Position numbers and translations under genes: made by a program | Assembly (NCBI RefSeq): GCF_050947875.1 | Contig: NC_134577.1 | Span: forward strand, 69,878,639-69,942,638 | Origin: Dermacentor variabilis | Lineage: Eukaryota; Arthropoda; Arachnida; Ixodida; Ixodidae | Length of the DNA stretch: 64,000 nucleotides | Reading direction: 5' to 3' | In this document: in pieces, positions 10,561-23,254 of the stretch | How the letters are laid out: each line of letters begins with the position of its first letter | How positions within the stretch are numbered: position 1 is the stretch's first letter | Notes under the pieces: model-generated | Told to the model about the DNA's origin: nothing | Databases searched by the model: none | The model's input: only the letters and a program-made list of their open reading frames with translations

Positions 10561-13500
10561 TTCTGTTTAACTAGCGCTTTTCATGCTGCGGAATATGATG
10601 CAGTTTAGGAAAGATTTCTACCGGTGGCAATACCTGTTCATTAACATTCTAATCCATTAAAAATGTAAAGGAGAACACAGTAAAACATGAAAATGGTCGC
10701 CCATTGTATTTGTTGTAGTCACAACATGCGAAGGCAACTGCTTATTGAACTGTTTAGTGTTGAAGGGCAGGAGCAACTTAGAGGCTCTTGATGCAGATTA
10801 ACAATGCCTGTGTGTCACTCTACCGAGGAGCCCTTTTTATTTTTTCGGTTGAATGAGCACTTGCGCAATGCATGGGCTGATTTTACTACGGGGGGAGGAT
10901 GCGGGAAGAATGTAGCTGGTGAAAAATTCTACGCGCTTGAAATGACGTAGCACTCCGTGCGATTACTTTCTTTACATTTAAACACGCCGCTCGTGACTAC
11001 ATTAACAAGCAAAGATAATTATCCTTCTTTGGACACCATGAGTACGAGAAGGAAATTTTCATTTCGGGAAGTACGCTCCGATGAAAATACGTGTCACTTG
11101 ACAGTTGTGGATGCTTGGGCATGTTGGTGCGAAATATTGATGCATATTGATTTCTCTGCCTTCCTGCAAATATTTTTCTCCATTGATGCATCCTATCTCA
11201 TAAAACCAAAATTGAGAGGCGGTCAGAAAAAAAAAAGCAGGTGATAGGAAGACTGGTTAGCTCTAGGGTGCCGTCTTTTCGCTAGCTGTGCAACTCGCGT
11301 CTTCAGTGAGCGAGGTGGGTTTGTACACGCGCTTCTGGAAAAAATAGGTCAAGGACAGCCTCAGACCGCCACGCGACACCTTCAGTTTTCTTTCATTTGC
11401 TTGCGTAGCGCTGTTAAGCTTTGCTTTGTCAATAATGGCTCTCTTTCTGCATTAATAATGCTGAACATTTCGCATGCATTAGGGAAGAAATTATCAATCG
11501 GACTGTAGCGCGAAGTCACGAAGGATTCTTACATCGGTTTCTCAGGAAGAAAACTTCGCAGTTGAGGAAAAATCCTCGCGCTTTGAGTTGTTGAATGATT
11601 CAGCCTCACCCTCAGATCTGCTTGCCTCCTGGTTTTCTGAAATCATATAACGACCGCCACGGAAAGGCGTTGGTCCCCTTTCTTCAATTCCCAGGCCAGG
11701 AGAAATTTGCTTCAACTGCTAAATTTTGTTTCTGAGAAGCCCGCCTTATCGATTTCTTTTGTAGCCTCCTACTACTCTTCGATTGAGTTCCTAGAGAAAG
11801 CTTCAGATTTATTGGTACTATAACAGAATGAGCTGCGGGTACCTTACTCACAAAGAGGCAGCATTAGTACAGCTTAGAAAAAAACAAAAGAGAGAAAATG
11901 GAGAGCGGAGGGCCTAAATATTAAAGTTCTTTTTTCCTTTCCGGCGAATTCATTTTTAACAATGTCTCCATTATTTGTTAAAGAATTCCGCTTTAAGGAT
12001 GCTAATTGGTGGTCAGAATTCACAGTAATAAAGCGGCACGGAAGAGGCAAGTTTGGTCTAGAGTGTAATTCCTTTTTTTTTCTTTTTTTAAAGTTCGCCT
12101 CCCCCTTTGCTACGATTTATTATATGACGCCGTTTCCTATTTAACCATTGGGATTCCAAGCTCTCTTGGAAGATGCTGAGTGGTTAGGCAAAGGGCGAAC
12201 ATTGAATCCGCAGTGGCGTTGGACCTGTGATATGATGAGTGATGTCAGCTGCTGTACGAGAAGTGATGTGGGGCCCGTACCTCTTTATTAAAATAAAGTC
12301 TCCTATACAAAACGTGATCTCAGAACACCACGGGACAAACGCCACTAGAATACACGCGTGCTTCGCACGATATCGTGCAAAGGAATGAGTACAGCGCATC
12401 TTGCGTATGTTTTATGCACGCAAAGGAATGGGTTTTGTACGTGAGAACTTTTTTCGATTGCTGTTTTTTTACTTATTAGTCTCTGCATTCCCTAGGATGT
12501 AAGCTAGTATTTTCGTAGAATAATAACTTACCGCTGGATAACTGGAAACTCACTGCATTCGGTTGAGTGTGAGGGCTAGTAATTGAAGTAAGCAGCTGTG
12601 TATCGAATGTAACCCTGTGCGCGAAGGAAGTAGTGGGAATTAACCAGAAAGCACCCACAACAAAACATTTACTCGCGGGAACTGTAAGTTGAACAAACGA
12701 TATCAATGATACTCACGGAGTTGGCTGTGTGCCTCTTCTATGTCACACAGTGTATGTTAATGCGTCGCTGCCAGTCTTTCTTTTCAAAGAAAAACATGGG
12801 GCGACCTGAGCAAGGTCTAGGTTCCCGCTTCTATGTGTTACGTAAAGTCTGTCCTGAATGTCAGTCAGCTGCAACACCAGAAATGTATGCACCATCATAG
12901 AGTTACGTCTCTGAAAATGTATACGTAGAAACACTCATGATATGTTGTGTTCTTTCACATATTTGCTGTGTTGTAGAATATATTGCAGCACGTGCCATCC
13001 GCTCACGTACCATTTGAGTCCCACCCCTCAGTAGACAGTTGTGTTGTGAAGTAAACGCAATGTTTCGTTTACTCTCCTATACATCCCATAATGCATTGCG
13101 AGAACTCTTTAGCCACTTCCCTATCTACGCTGCGTCACACAATATACTTACAATGCAATAGGCCCTACTGGGCGCCTGAGCCAATAAAGTTTCCAACGTG
13201 CAGTTGGTGTGAATCAGGGACGTATTAATCCTAGCCTGTGCCCCCTTATACCGGGATAACGCGGCAGCTGATATCGTTTTTTTATGACAGAGGTAACCAA
13301 ATCATTCGCGCATAATCAACGCCGTTCACCATCGTTTTGGACTTCCTAATGCTGATAGAGGCGCTTTTCTGCACGATAACTATGCAGATCCCGCGCACTA
13401 TGGCGATCGGTGTAAGCGGAGCTTTCGTCTTGACGAGGAAGTTTCTTTTGGCTTCTGATTCATATTTCCTTCTTTGTTTGGGGGCTCTACCCTTCTTGGA

Positions 13501-13685
13501 ATGTGCGCATGGGAGAGTCTGTTTTTCATGCCTACTCATTCTGCTTTATATGGCTGTTTGAGGTCCACTTATTCACACAAGTCGGCGCTTAGGCTTTCTC
13601 ATATACCGAATCCGTGTTATGGTCTCTCCGAGCTTTATCTTCAATCCCCATGGCAAATTTAGAGCAATCTGCTTTGTTTATTCGG
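10561..13685. other. No gene seen; 3.1 kb AT-rich spacer
   Basis: Open frames are all short (under 100 codons) and show no recognisable motif. A 74/85-codon pair on opposite strands at 13.3-13.5 kb also looks like chance. T-rich runs occur near 12069-12090. I see no splice-linked exons, repeat pairs or TE termini that I can support. Confidence 0.4.
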
Positions 13686-13735
13686 GGTGGAAGACTTCGT
13701 GCAATCGACTGCGAGGTGGAAGACTTCGTGCAATC
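13686..13735 (+). repeat. 29-bp tandem duplication
   Basis: GGTGGAAGACTTCGTGCAAT starts at 13686 and again at 13715, an exact 29-base offset. This is a recent small tandem duplication or slippage event in otherwise unique-looking DNA. Confidence 0.85.
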
Positions 13736-16104
13736 TAGCCGACAGGAAACAGGACCCGATTCCTTTCCTATTTGAAAATGACACGTCATGAAATGTAGTC
13801 CAGTATTTCACAGTAGCGTTCACATCACGTATAATTCCGTACTGGCGTCTTAAAATGGAAGATCAGCGTGGTTGTTCTGCCTTTTTGTGCAGTTTCGTTT
13901 TGTCGTCTGGCTACATAAGCTTAGAATAATTGCAGAAAAAGAAAGACATGGTCCTATTTATTCTGTCTTGTTTCTTCGTGTACATCTGTCTTCATTGCTC
14001 ATATCGCATACAAACGCTGCGCGCCTGAACTTGTAGCACGCGAGACGGTAACACGCTGGACGTCCCGCCGGCTCCGCCAAGTCGGCCGGGGGCCAAGTGG
14101 GAGGAAAAGGCAGGAGGCAGTGACAAGCCCAGCGGAGAGAGCAAGAGAGCGAAGATGGTCAGCTTTTAGCGTAGGCGCGGTTTTACTCGAGCTCTCACCC
14201 AGACTACCATTTCGCGCAAATGTGTCGTCACCCGACGTGGCTTCATCAAAAGACATGACAAACACAACAATCAGCAAACAAGTGCGGTCACCTGTACTTC
14301 CGCTACAGACTGTTCCACTCTCCGGCATTGCTGCTTGCGCAATTAAGCAATGACGCAAGTGCTAGCTGAACATTCTCATTGCAAAAAACATGTGCAACCA
14401 AGCGCGTTATTCTTTTACTAACCTTAATCGATTTCCTTGGTTCTTACAATTTTTTGCTGATCTACAGCCTGCAGAACAATTTCACAATGCACTTTTTGCA
14501 ATAGTGGCTGCCTTAAAGAACATTGTCCTTCAGCTACCTTATAATTTTAGTTGGGCAATATATGTGTTACCACTCTGGAAACCTCAATATCGCATGCCAC
14601 ATACGTATGATTGTCGTTTGTACACATGACACATAAATTGCATAAGAATAAAATTTCACTTTGCTATGATGATTCCGTGCTTCCTATCTCAACACTCACT
14701 CAGAGAAAGTGCTTCATACTATGCGGACGGGTATATGCAATTTGCCATAGCCACTACGGTATAGTTGCACAGACATATCTATCATGGTTTACTATCACCA
14801 TCAATGTTCAAGTTGAATTAAACTCAATATCACTTTAAACTGAAATCGTTACATTAATTAAAGCAGCATTATAAGTACAAGGCACACATTTAGAAGGGTA
14901 CAATTGTGAATAATTAGGCATGCGTGATGAAACAATATGTTGAAATATTCGAATAAATGTTATGATAAAGCACATGTGGATGCATGTTTATGTAAGTAAA
15001 AAATGGGACTACATGCAGTGCTACAATTTGGCAAATCAGACAACCATATACACAGAAGGCACTTGCCATCATCACTGCACGTGTCACTAGCAATAACGCG
15101 CCTATTATGTTGTCACTGTCACATATATTCTATGATTTTCCTTCTACAATGTGTCCCAGGATCCCACAGCATGCACACCATTTACATGTCACCCATTACG
15201 TACACGCACCATTCACCCAGCACATCCACTATTCACCCATTATTCCCTCAAGTCACCCAGTATGTAGCCACCACCCTCCCAGATAGGGCCAACTGAAATC
15301 TGGGGTTACCGCGGGAAAGCAGTGGCGGGAAACGCCAGACGTCGCAAAGGACAACCAGTGAAGAAGAGGCCGAAGTGGACGGTGAGCGGCGCTGCTTGTG
15401 AACGCGCGATTAAAAAAGAAACACAGAAGTGTTTGATCAGGACAACGTGGGTGTCGCACTCTTCTCTATACTTTCATTATTGGGGATGAGAATCCGGGAG
15501 AAGGCCGGCATCCTTCACACCAGTACAGTACTCAGGATGGAGATGTTGCGCTGGCATTGCGGCGTCCTTCGCGGTTCCACTACCCGATTCATTTTCGTAG
15601 CCAGCGAGATCCTCCTGCAAGGCACTTAGCCGTAATCTACCAACCTGCAGGAATAACGAACACTATGGGGGTTCATAAACGGAATTATGTACCCACAAAT
15701 ACAAATAAGTGAATTCGAATAAGTAAAATGCGCACAGAGGACTTACATCGCTGGCTTTTTGCCTTGCAAAATTACTTGGGTTGTCTTCATAGTTCGTACC
15801 TAATACGCTGGCAAAGAGAGCAAGAATATAAAAGCAAGTGCTGAAAGCGAGCATTCTGAAACTTGCTGTTATCTGAGGGCGTCACTCCAATGCTCTTTTC
15901 AATCGAAAGATCTGAACTATCTATACAAATTTAGAGCTTCCACCTAAGTAGATGCAGCATATGAAATGCGGTCATGTTCTAAGCGTATGGTTAGATTGTA
16001 TATTGTTTTGAATTTTAAGAAGCCTCACTAAAGGCGTCGCAGATTTACTTTGTGCGCGTACTAGGTCTTCTTCTTGACAGGTATGATTGATCATGTTCCT
16101 TAGA
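13736..16104. other. No gene seen; contains a GC-rich block
   Basis: About 14030-14350 is GC-richer, with opposing chance frames (77 and 119 codons) lacking any domain. About 15150-15270 has repeated CACCCA-type phrases (CACCATT, CACCCAG, CACCCATT), a cryptic simple-sequence region. The remainder is AT-rich. No family was recognised. Confidence 0.4.
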
Positions 16105-16286
16105 AAACATCACCTAACTTTATAGGAAACATTGGTGGCGCTTTCTAGAAAATCACATGTAAGAAGACAGGACAGGACGCCTGTCCTGTCTTCTTACATG
16201 TGATTGTCTAGAAAGCGCCACCAATGTTTCCTATAACAATAAACCAACTTGCCCAACAATGCATACTGCTAAACATCACCTAACTT
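16105..16286. mobile_element. Near-perfect hairpin element flanked by 16-bp direct repeats
   Basis: Left arm 16121-16176 and right arm 16180-16235 are 56 bases each with one mismatch, around a 3-base loop (ACG). A 35-base non-palindromic tail follows (16236-16270) that includes AAACCAACTTGCCC. The whole unit is bracketed by the identical 16-mer AAACATCACCTAACTT at 16105-16120 and 16271-16286, which looks like a target-site duplication. A 16-bp duplication and a one-sided tail fit target-primed retroposition better than classical cut-and-paste. The unit has no coding capacity. Confidence 0.8.
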
Positions 16287-16970
16287 GTGCTTTTCTTTAT
16301 GGTTGTATTGCGCTTAGTGTTACACTGACGTAAGAACATATGGACGAACATAAAGGGAAAAAAGCGTAGGCTTACGTGGCATAAACTATCCACTGGAAAC
16401 CATCAGTGCAACAATAAGAGCAATAAAATCATGAACGTCCACCAACTAGCAACGTTCATTGCTTTACTAAACTTTTCTTTTTAGTGTTATATTTCTGTAT
16501 CTGTGTCGCAGGCAATGTTTCGCCCTTTCGAACGAACAAGCCCACAAGTGCTAAGAGGAATATGGAGATTAACTGCTGACGAAGGATGCTGAGAAAAGCT
16601 ATTGACGCCGTTCGAAACCCAACAGAATGCGAAGTAGTAGAGAAATGCTTATCGCAGTTAGCCCTGCACATGAAATAGAAGTTTTTTGCGAGAAAAGTGT
16701 CACATGGTCTACAGAGACGCGAGAAAGCCACAGTGCATTAAGGCGCAAAGATGGCGAAGCTATGTTGGCCCACCGTCGGCTTTGCAGCGCATCCAATGCT
16801 CCCGGTCTGCCTTTTCCTGCTGGCATGATTTCACTGGTTGCAGTGGAATCAGACAGTAAACGACAAGAGATATCTGTCAAAAGATGTTGCTTTTCGTACA
16901 CAATCGAGAAGTCGACGGCTGCAGCCCTGCTTTAGTGAGCTGCGCCATGAATGCACTGCGCATATGCTGT
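16287..16970. other. No gene seen
   Basis: Overlapping opposite-strand frames of about 90-110 codons lie at 16.6-17.2 kb but have no domain similarity that I recognise. The right-hand part probably grades into the 5'UTR of the following LINE. Confidence 0.35.
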
Positions 16971-17540
16971 TCTTTAATGAACCCCTTGCCCCCCGCAGGG
17001 GCGTCTGCGTCAGTAGGCGTTTGGTGTCTTGCGATGCCACGTACCCGAGCACTTGAGGGTTGGACCCTCCCGTGTATATCAGTGCGCGGCTTAGCAGTGT
17101 CTGGGGAAAGACGGATCATGAGGATTGAGGCGATGCCGGATGTTCGGACCTTTAAGGTCCCCCGGTTGAGGCAACACACCTCTTTCGCATCTGCTTCAGA
17201 TAGACGGCACATCCAGACTGACTCATGTGGAGGAAATCGGCAATCGCCTTTTCCTGTCCCCCTCTTCGATCTTTTTCTTTCTCTCTCACTTTCCCATCAT
17301 TCCTGTCTCTTCAAGTCACTTCTCACTTCCGAATTCCTGGGCGGCAAGGGTTAACCTTGCGTGGGTAATCAACCTAGATTACAGCCTCTTTGGTTTTAGC
17401 AATGGTGTACTGCTGACGTGTACAAAACTTACATTTATGTCGTCACGTCCCCTTGTGGGCTCGTGGTGGGTGGCAGGCATCACTGCTGAACATAATATTA
17501 CATACTATCGGATAAAGCTATCCTCCACTTCCTGATCGTT

Positions 17541-18716
17541 CGCCTCAGAAAAAGGGGGCGCGCCGATGCAATACTCAACTTTTTTCGCCCAACCTAAAGC
17601 AACATTCCCGCAGTTCCACTTTGTGCATTGTGAAAATCAGGACAAGTCTGTTCGAACAATCAAACCATTTCTCGTGTGAGAATCTCTCACTGAAACAATA
17701 GAGCCAGAGAGGCAGATTACAAAGCAACAAAGGTGGCTAGTGGAGACTTGCTGCTTGAGATGAGTGATAAAACACAGCACATCAAGCTGTCTGACCTCGT
17801 GTCGATTGGGGAGAACCCTGTCTCGATTTCTTGCCACTGCTCACTTAACACAGTCTGTGGAGTAATATATTAAAAAGACGTTTTGGACCTAACTGAAACA
17901 GATCTCCTTGAAGGATGGAAGGAGCAAGATGTAATCAATGTGCAAAGAAATAAATTGAGACGTGATAACAAAGAAATACCAACAAAGTACCTAATTTTGA
18001 CCTTCGCCATCAGTAACCTACCCGAGCTCATTGAGACCGGCCATATTAAGATACGTATGAGACCGGATACACCGAATCCCCGCCGATGTTTTAGATGCCA
18101 AAAGTTTGGCCATGGCTCAAAGAGCTGCCGTGGTAGGCTGACTTGTGCTAAGTGGGGAGCGAATGACCACCCAGCAGAGGACTGTCAAGGCGAACTTCAC
18201 AGCGCTAACTGGGGTGGTGGTCACGCTGCATACTCGTGTTCATGTCCCAAATGGAAACAAGAAAAAGAAATTCTAGCGCTTAAGGTAAAACAAAACGACT
18301 CTTTCAAAGAAGCACGTAACCGTCTTTCCCTTGTTAAGCACACAACCTATGCCGATGTGGCGTGTCAGGGGGCGGCACCACCTTGGCCAGAGGTGGTTGC
18401 TGAGATCACTAGCTGTGAGCTTGCAGTTCCACCACACGCCCCCTTGGTCAGTGCAGCTGACGCAGTCTCACCTAACCCGAAAAAAAGGGAAGCTGACCGC
18501 TGAGTCTGATTCCCAAAACCTCGCGAGAGTCGAGGCCTGTGGCGTGTGACACACTGCCGCCCGCGCGAGCGTCCAGCGCCTCAAAGGAGGCGATAGAGAT
18601 GACCCCAGGCCCTTCGGCCTCAGCAGCGGCGAAGGATCGGCGTGCCTCGTTAGAGCGTGCCAAGACAGGAAAGCTCACAAGAGTTTCTACACCTGTGAAA
18701 GTCCCAGTAACATAGC
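17541..18716 (+). pseudogene. LINE ORF1 (gag-like nucleic-acid-binding protein), degenerate
   Basis: The longest open part is 206 codons (17883-18503). It carries an RNA-recognition-like N-terminal part and one intact CCHC zinc knuckle (CFRCQKFGHGSKSC, residues about 68-81). A second knuckle-like repeat has lost a cysteine (CAKWGANDHPAEDC), and a third is further decayed (ANWGGGHAAYSC). Similar protein sequence continues upstream to about 17541 in a frame broken by stops (for example in the region of 17669) and downstream into another frame to about 18716. In intact elements this protein packages the LINE RNA. Here it is a pseudogene. Confidence 0.75.
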
Positions 18717-18725
18717 TGTATAATC

Positions 18726-20983
18726 TTGAACACAGTACCGATTGTTCCAGCTACAATGGCTGTACAAATGTTACGATGGAACTTCAGAGGACTTAGTCAT
18801 AATCTAGGTCATGCAAAATACCTCTTATATGAATTGCAGCTGAAAGTGTTCTGTGTTCAAGCAACACACTTAATACCATGCCAGACAAATTTTATAAAAC
18901 AGTTCCTAGTATTTGAGAAAGACTGCGATAACTATCTTGCCTCCTCATGCGGAGTGGCTATAGTTAAAGAGAAATCAGTTGCTCGTCAACATATAAATAT
19001 TTAGACATCTCTAGAAGCCGTAGCAATCCGTGCCATACTGTTTCACAAGTTGGCAATGGTTTGCTCTTTGTACATCCCTCTTATTCATAATCTAACCACG
19101 GTTGAGTTTGAGAACCTGATAAACCAGCTTAAAGAACCCTGCATAATACTCCGAGACCTGAATGCCCACAATCCGCTTTGAGGCGACCCAAACTGCGACT
19201 CGAGAGGATGTCTCATAGAAAATTTTCTGATTTCAACTGGTGTTTCTCTTTTAACAAAAAAGAACCTACATTGTATAGCACAATATACATTTGCTTCAGT
19301 TGATCTTGCCATAGGTTCCTTATCACTGCTGCCATATCTAGAATGCAATGTCATAAAACATCCTGATGAAACTGACCATTTACCGCTGTTTCTGACCACT
19401 GCGGATACGCTTGATCCCCTGGCATACCCGTAAAATGGAAAATTTAATACATCCAATTGGGAGAAATTTAGAGAACTTTTCCTTATCTCATATGACACAA
19501 TGAGACGCCTAGCAATTGATGAGATGAGCGCATTTCTCACGGAACATATACTAAATGCGGCCCAAGAGTCCATCCCGCAAACAGGACGTCCCCGAGTTAA
19601 TACTGAGCCGTCGTGGAACCGCGAATGTGAATTAGCTAAAAAGAGGCAAAATAAGGCATGTGGTAAGCTTTCGCGTTACCCCAATGCAGAAAATCTAATC
19701 GCTTTCAAGTTTGCAAAGGCTGGTGGAAGGCACATCCGGCGTGGTGCCAAGAGATGAAGCTGCAGAAGCTATCTATCACACATAACCTCATATGAAGATA
19801 AAGGAAAGGTCTTTACGAGGGTGCGAAAACATAAGCGCCAAGCTCCTAGCCCACTGTCATTGGTAAATAAGGCAACACACTGGGCCAACAAGCTGACATA
19901 CTAGGTGAGCGTTTTGAAAATATTTCTGGTTCATTTCACTATACGGAAGAGTTTTTAGAGTACAATAAACAGGCTGAACGCGGACCACTTCTTTCCGATA
20001 AACGACGTCGAGAGGGCTATAACAGCGCTATGCCAATACACGAACTAAACATTGCTCTAAAAAGCTCCCGCAGTTCAGCTCCGCGTAAGGACCAGATCGG
20101 TTACGACATGCTAAAGAAACTGCCCTAGCTGACGTTTGAATGCTTGATGGGCCACTTAAATAAAATTTTTGATGCTGGCTCTTTGCCCAACAGCTGGAAA
20201 GAGGCAATCGTTATGCCGTTTCTCAAATTAGGCAAAGATCCCTCCATGGTTGCAAATTATCGGCCGGTAGCTTTATCTAGCTGTTTATGTAAAGTGTTTG
20301 AAAAAATCACACATCGCCGCATTATACCATTTCTGTAATACAGTGATGTACTAGATCCACTACAAGCCGGTTTTCGTGCAGCTAGATCAACAACCAACAA
20401 CATGGTCCTCCTCGAATCGTACATAGGAGGGGCTTTTCTCCATAATCAGTACTGTCTTTCTATATTCTTTGATCTCGAAAAGGCATACGACATGGCGGTA
20501 TGCCACATTGCAAGAATTGACCATATGTGGAATAAGCGGAAACATGCTCCAAGTCATACAGAACTACCCCTCTCATGGAAAGTTTCGAGAAATAGGTAAC
20601 GGACTATCTTGAACCATTGTGCAGGAAAATGGTGTTCTCCGGGGAGGCGTACTTAGTTACACGATGTTCATTGTCAAAACGAATTCGCTTCAAACTTTTT
20701 TACCGCCAACAATCGCCTACTCGGTTTACGTAGGCGATCTGCAAGTGAGCTTTGAATCGTGCAATTTATCGATATGTGAGCGTCAGGTTCAACTTTGTGT
20801 AAATAGACTATCGGAATGGGCAAATGAAAATTCTATCCACTTTAATACAGAAAAAAAAAAACATGCGTGCTATTTGCACGAACGAAAGCCTTACACCCGG
20901 ATCCATCCATTGAACTAAATGGACATAAAGCGACAGTCAAAAGCGAACACAAATTCGGATAGGCATATGTGAACATAAACGCC
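18726..20983 (+). pseudogene. LINE ORF2: apurinic-like endonuclease and reverse transcriptase, degenerate
   Basis: A 92-codon start (18726-19004) carries the first endonuclease block (WNFRGLSHN, CVQATHL). After a stop, the frame still shows ILRDLNAHNP, SVDLAIGS and the catalytic TDHLPLFL. RT follows with LPNSWKEAIVMPFLKLGK (20144-20338), RPVALSSCLCKVFEK, QAGFRAARSTTNN, FFDLEKAYDMA and VLRGGVLS. The polymerase motif is YVGDL (DNA 20727-20741) where YVDDL is expected, so one metal-binding aspartate is lost. Several stops and frameshifts separate the pieces. RNase H and the C-terminal finger are absent. The element is inactive. Confidence 0.85.
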
Positions 20984-20984
20984 G

Positions 20985-22385
20985 GATAAGCAGTTCCGCT
21001 GTCGCTGTCTATTGATATTGCAGCTTACGAGAATGTTATTTGTTCCTATGTAGTTCCCGATCACGTAGCTGGAGCGCCCGAAAACGGGGTAACGGGATAA
21101 GCATCAACATGCACAGCGCTGAAGGGCACCGAGATGTCCACTTTCTTATGTTTACAGCTTAAATTGCCGGTGTATGGTGATTGCTACATAACTTTGTAAA
21201 GCTATAATTTCCATCACCTTACTTGTTCATACATTTTGGACATCGACATCATCTAACTGCGAACGTTTTCAAAAAGCGGCTCTCACTCCAGCCAACTTGA
21301 ACCACGCCAATATTTCTTTCATTTTCATTTGTCTGCTGAGCGTAGTTTAGAGTGTTGAAGAACGAGTTGGTGTTCTTTTTTTTTTACGTGGGAGATCACG
21401 ACACACCGGCGATGAAGGAACAAGTGATGGTTCAATGATTTTAGGCAAGTGTTATCATCCACAAATATGCATATTGCAAACGCTGAAGAAACACTGGTAG
21501 GGAAAAGTCTAAGATTGATGCCTCTGTTTACCCACGTTTTGCACTCGTATTCCTAAGGTTTATATTAGTCATGGCTGCGAAATATGCATTTCTGCTGAGC
21601 TGAACTCCTGCTGGCGATGCTGCTACGAACAAATAAAAAGAGCACCAAGACGAAAATATAAGGAAAACAAGAGACTTCTACGAAGTGTTTATTCTATGTT
21701 AAATATAGATATTTCCTCCTTCGAAGTAGAATAGCATTGAGCTGCCCATGTTTGTAGAAGTCAAATTGTTCTTGCGTTTAGTGCTAGAGTAAATAGAGCC
21801 TGCACAATCTTTTATTGTGTTTCGCTATTTGTGCGAGAACAGAAAGCAGGCGTATGTGTAAAGTTACTTGCTGAACCATACTGACCTTTCCTAGTTGCTC
21901 TAATTTATGAATTACCTAAATGCATGGCCGAGTACACAAAAGTTAGGCATCGTTGATTGTTGCGAACAGCTGAGACCAGCAGATATGGTTTTAAGTTCCA
22001 AACCCAAATATTAAGTAGCATTATCTTTCATTAACTGTGCACACAGAAAAATACTAGGTAAGCTGAATAATAAGTTATATATATTTGTGTCGGTGCCGTG
22101 GCTGTTGTCACATGGAAAGTTATTAGGGTGTCCCTAATTTCGAGGCTAGTATTTATGACAATGTTATAATGGACAACACAGAAAGATAAAAAGATTGAAC
22201 GTTACCTGCCCCTCTGCCTATAAACATTAAATATTGCTAATGTCACGCTCGGCATTACAGTACTCTGTCAAGCTCAGTCAACTTGCTTAAAGAAGGCAAG
22301 ATGTGTGATTAAACTTTTTTTCATAGACATGTTATCGCAAATCTGGTGTGCAACCAAACCATAATTGCGATAAACCAATCTGGAC
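20985..22385. repeat. Long non-coding repeat, subfamily N1 copy 1 (partner at 55245-56580)
   Basis: Long ordered similarity to 55.2-56.6 kb includes TATTGATATTG, TACGAGAAT(G/A)TTATTTGT, GGGGTAACGGGATAAGC, CATTTTGGACATCG, GAAGTGTTTATTCTAT and AAGTTATT(A/G)GGG. About 1.4 kb, same orientation, and rich in stops. The middle third also resembles the repeats at 35.0, 44.5 and 39.6 kb (AAGATTGATG...CTGTTT; TCTGCTGAG). No terminal repeats or coding domain were identified. Confidence 0.7.
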
Positions 22386-22389
22386 ACTG

Positions 22390-22630
22390 CATCTTATCTA
22401 AAGCGCTTGTAAGATGTTTCCAAAGTCATCGGTCAGTGGCACCATGCCAGAAGTCAAGTCGAAACCCATTCCTCTTCAAGGATTTGCAAACCACCTCCCA
22501 TGTTTTCCTTCGGACAGACGCTGTTCGCAAGTCACTCCAGACACCATACACCGGCCGATACTTGGTGACCGTCAGGCATGAGAACCATTTCACAATTCAC
22601 CTGGGTTCGAAAATGTTGCAGGACGCTTAA
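22390..22630 (+). pseudogene. Gypsy-type Pol fragment: integrase C-terminal end
   Basis: Within a 94-codon frame (22346-22630), the segment HVFLRTDAVRKSLQTPYTGR followed by YLVTVRHENHFTIHL matches the C-terminal integrase region of Gypsy retrotransposons, normally a HVFLR.DAVR.PL..PY.GPY pattern (GPY/F-like module). Only the tail of Pol is present and the expected GPY is GRY. No LTR was located with confidence, although a purine-rich AGTAGGAGGTGGAG near 22850 could be a polypurine tract. It is probably related to the plus-strand Gypsy at 57-59 kb, but that is not proven. Confidence 0.65.
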
Positions 22631-23254
22631 CCTTCTCCTTGGGGAGTGGGGAACGGCAATGCATTTATCCGCAATGTTCTGAAATTATCACCTCAGAACT
22701 GTTGTTACTCTGAGAATTCGTTTCGAGTAGAATCTTGGCGGACGTTCCTCCGCAGACGCAGTGGCCGGAGCCCATGGTATCTGACGACGACGAATAAGAT
22801 GCAACGCGCTTCATGTACCTGTCGGACGGCGATCACGACATCCCCCTGAGTAGGAGGTGGAGTTTGCCTACGAATCCGATAGCGGAATGTAGTGTCAACA
22901 CCATGGTGCCCCTCAGAAAATTATTCAATGCTGGGCAAGGGGGTGTCATAGTGCTAGAATGCATTGTCATCGAGAAAGCACTGAACGCAATGTGCAAGAA
23001 ACACTACTTTAATGAAAACTCCACAAATAAAATTTAGCTGAGGGTTAGCAATATGGCCTGTTTCTCGTCTTGCGTTGTTGCGACCTCATAAGCAGCAACA
23101 TCACAATCGGAAACCTAACACTGCAGCACTAAACTCAGCAACATTTAACCGCAACACTAAACTTAGTGACATAACTCAGCGACACCGTACGCAACAAGTA
23201 ATGCTCTCGCATTTAGAAATCATAAGAATTGCTTAGGTGCCCCTATGGTTTTTT
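22631..23254. other. No gene seen; probable Gypsy 3' flank
   Basis: About 22640-23040 continues the Gypsy fragment as non-coding or frame-shifted sequence with an AATAAAA signal near 23028. About 23085-23190 has a loose repetition of AGCAACA / CACTAAACT phrases. Nothing further is identifiable. Confidence 0.35.

Larger units (their letters stand above)
16971..20983 (+). mobile_element. Decayed I-type LINE, plus strand, with 5'UTR, ORF1 and ORF2
   Basis: This envelope covers a presumed GC-rich leader (about 16971-17540), a gag-like ORF1 (17541-18716), and an ORF2 with endonuclease and RT (18726 to about 20950). The order and polarity are those of an I-superfamily LINE. RNase H and the 3' end are missing. 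The sequence is instead joined near 20985 to a non-coding repeat. The 5' border is a judgement from composition and is uncertain. Confidence 0.7.
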
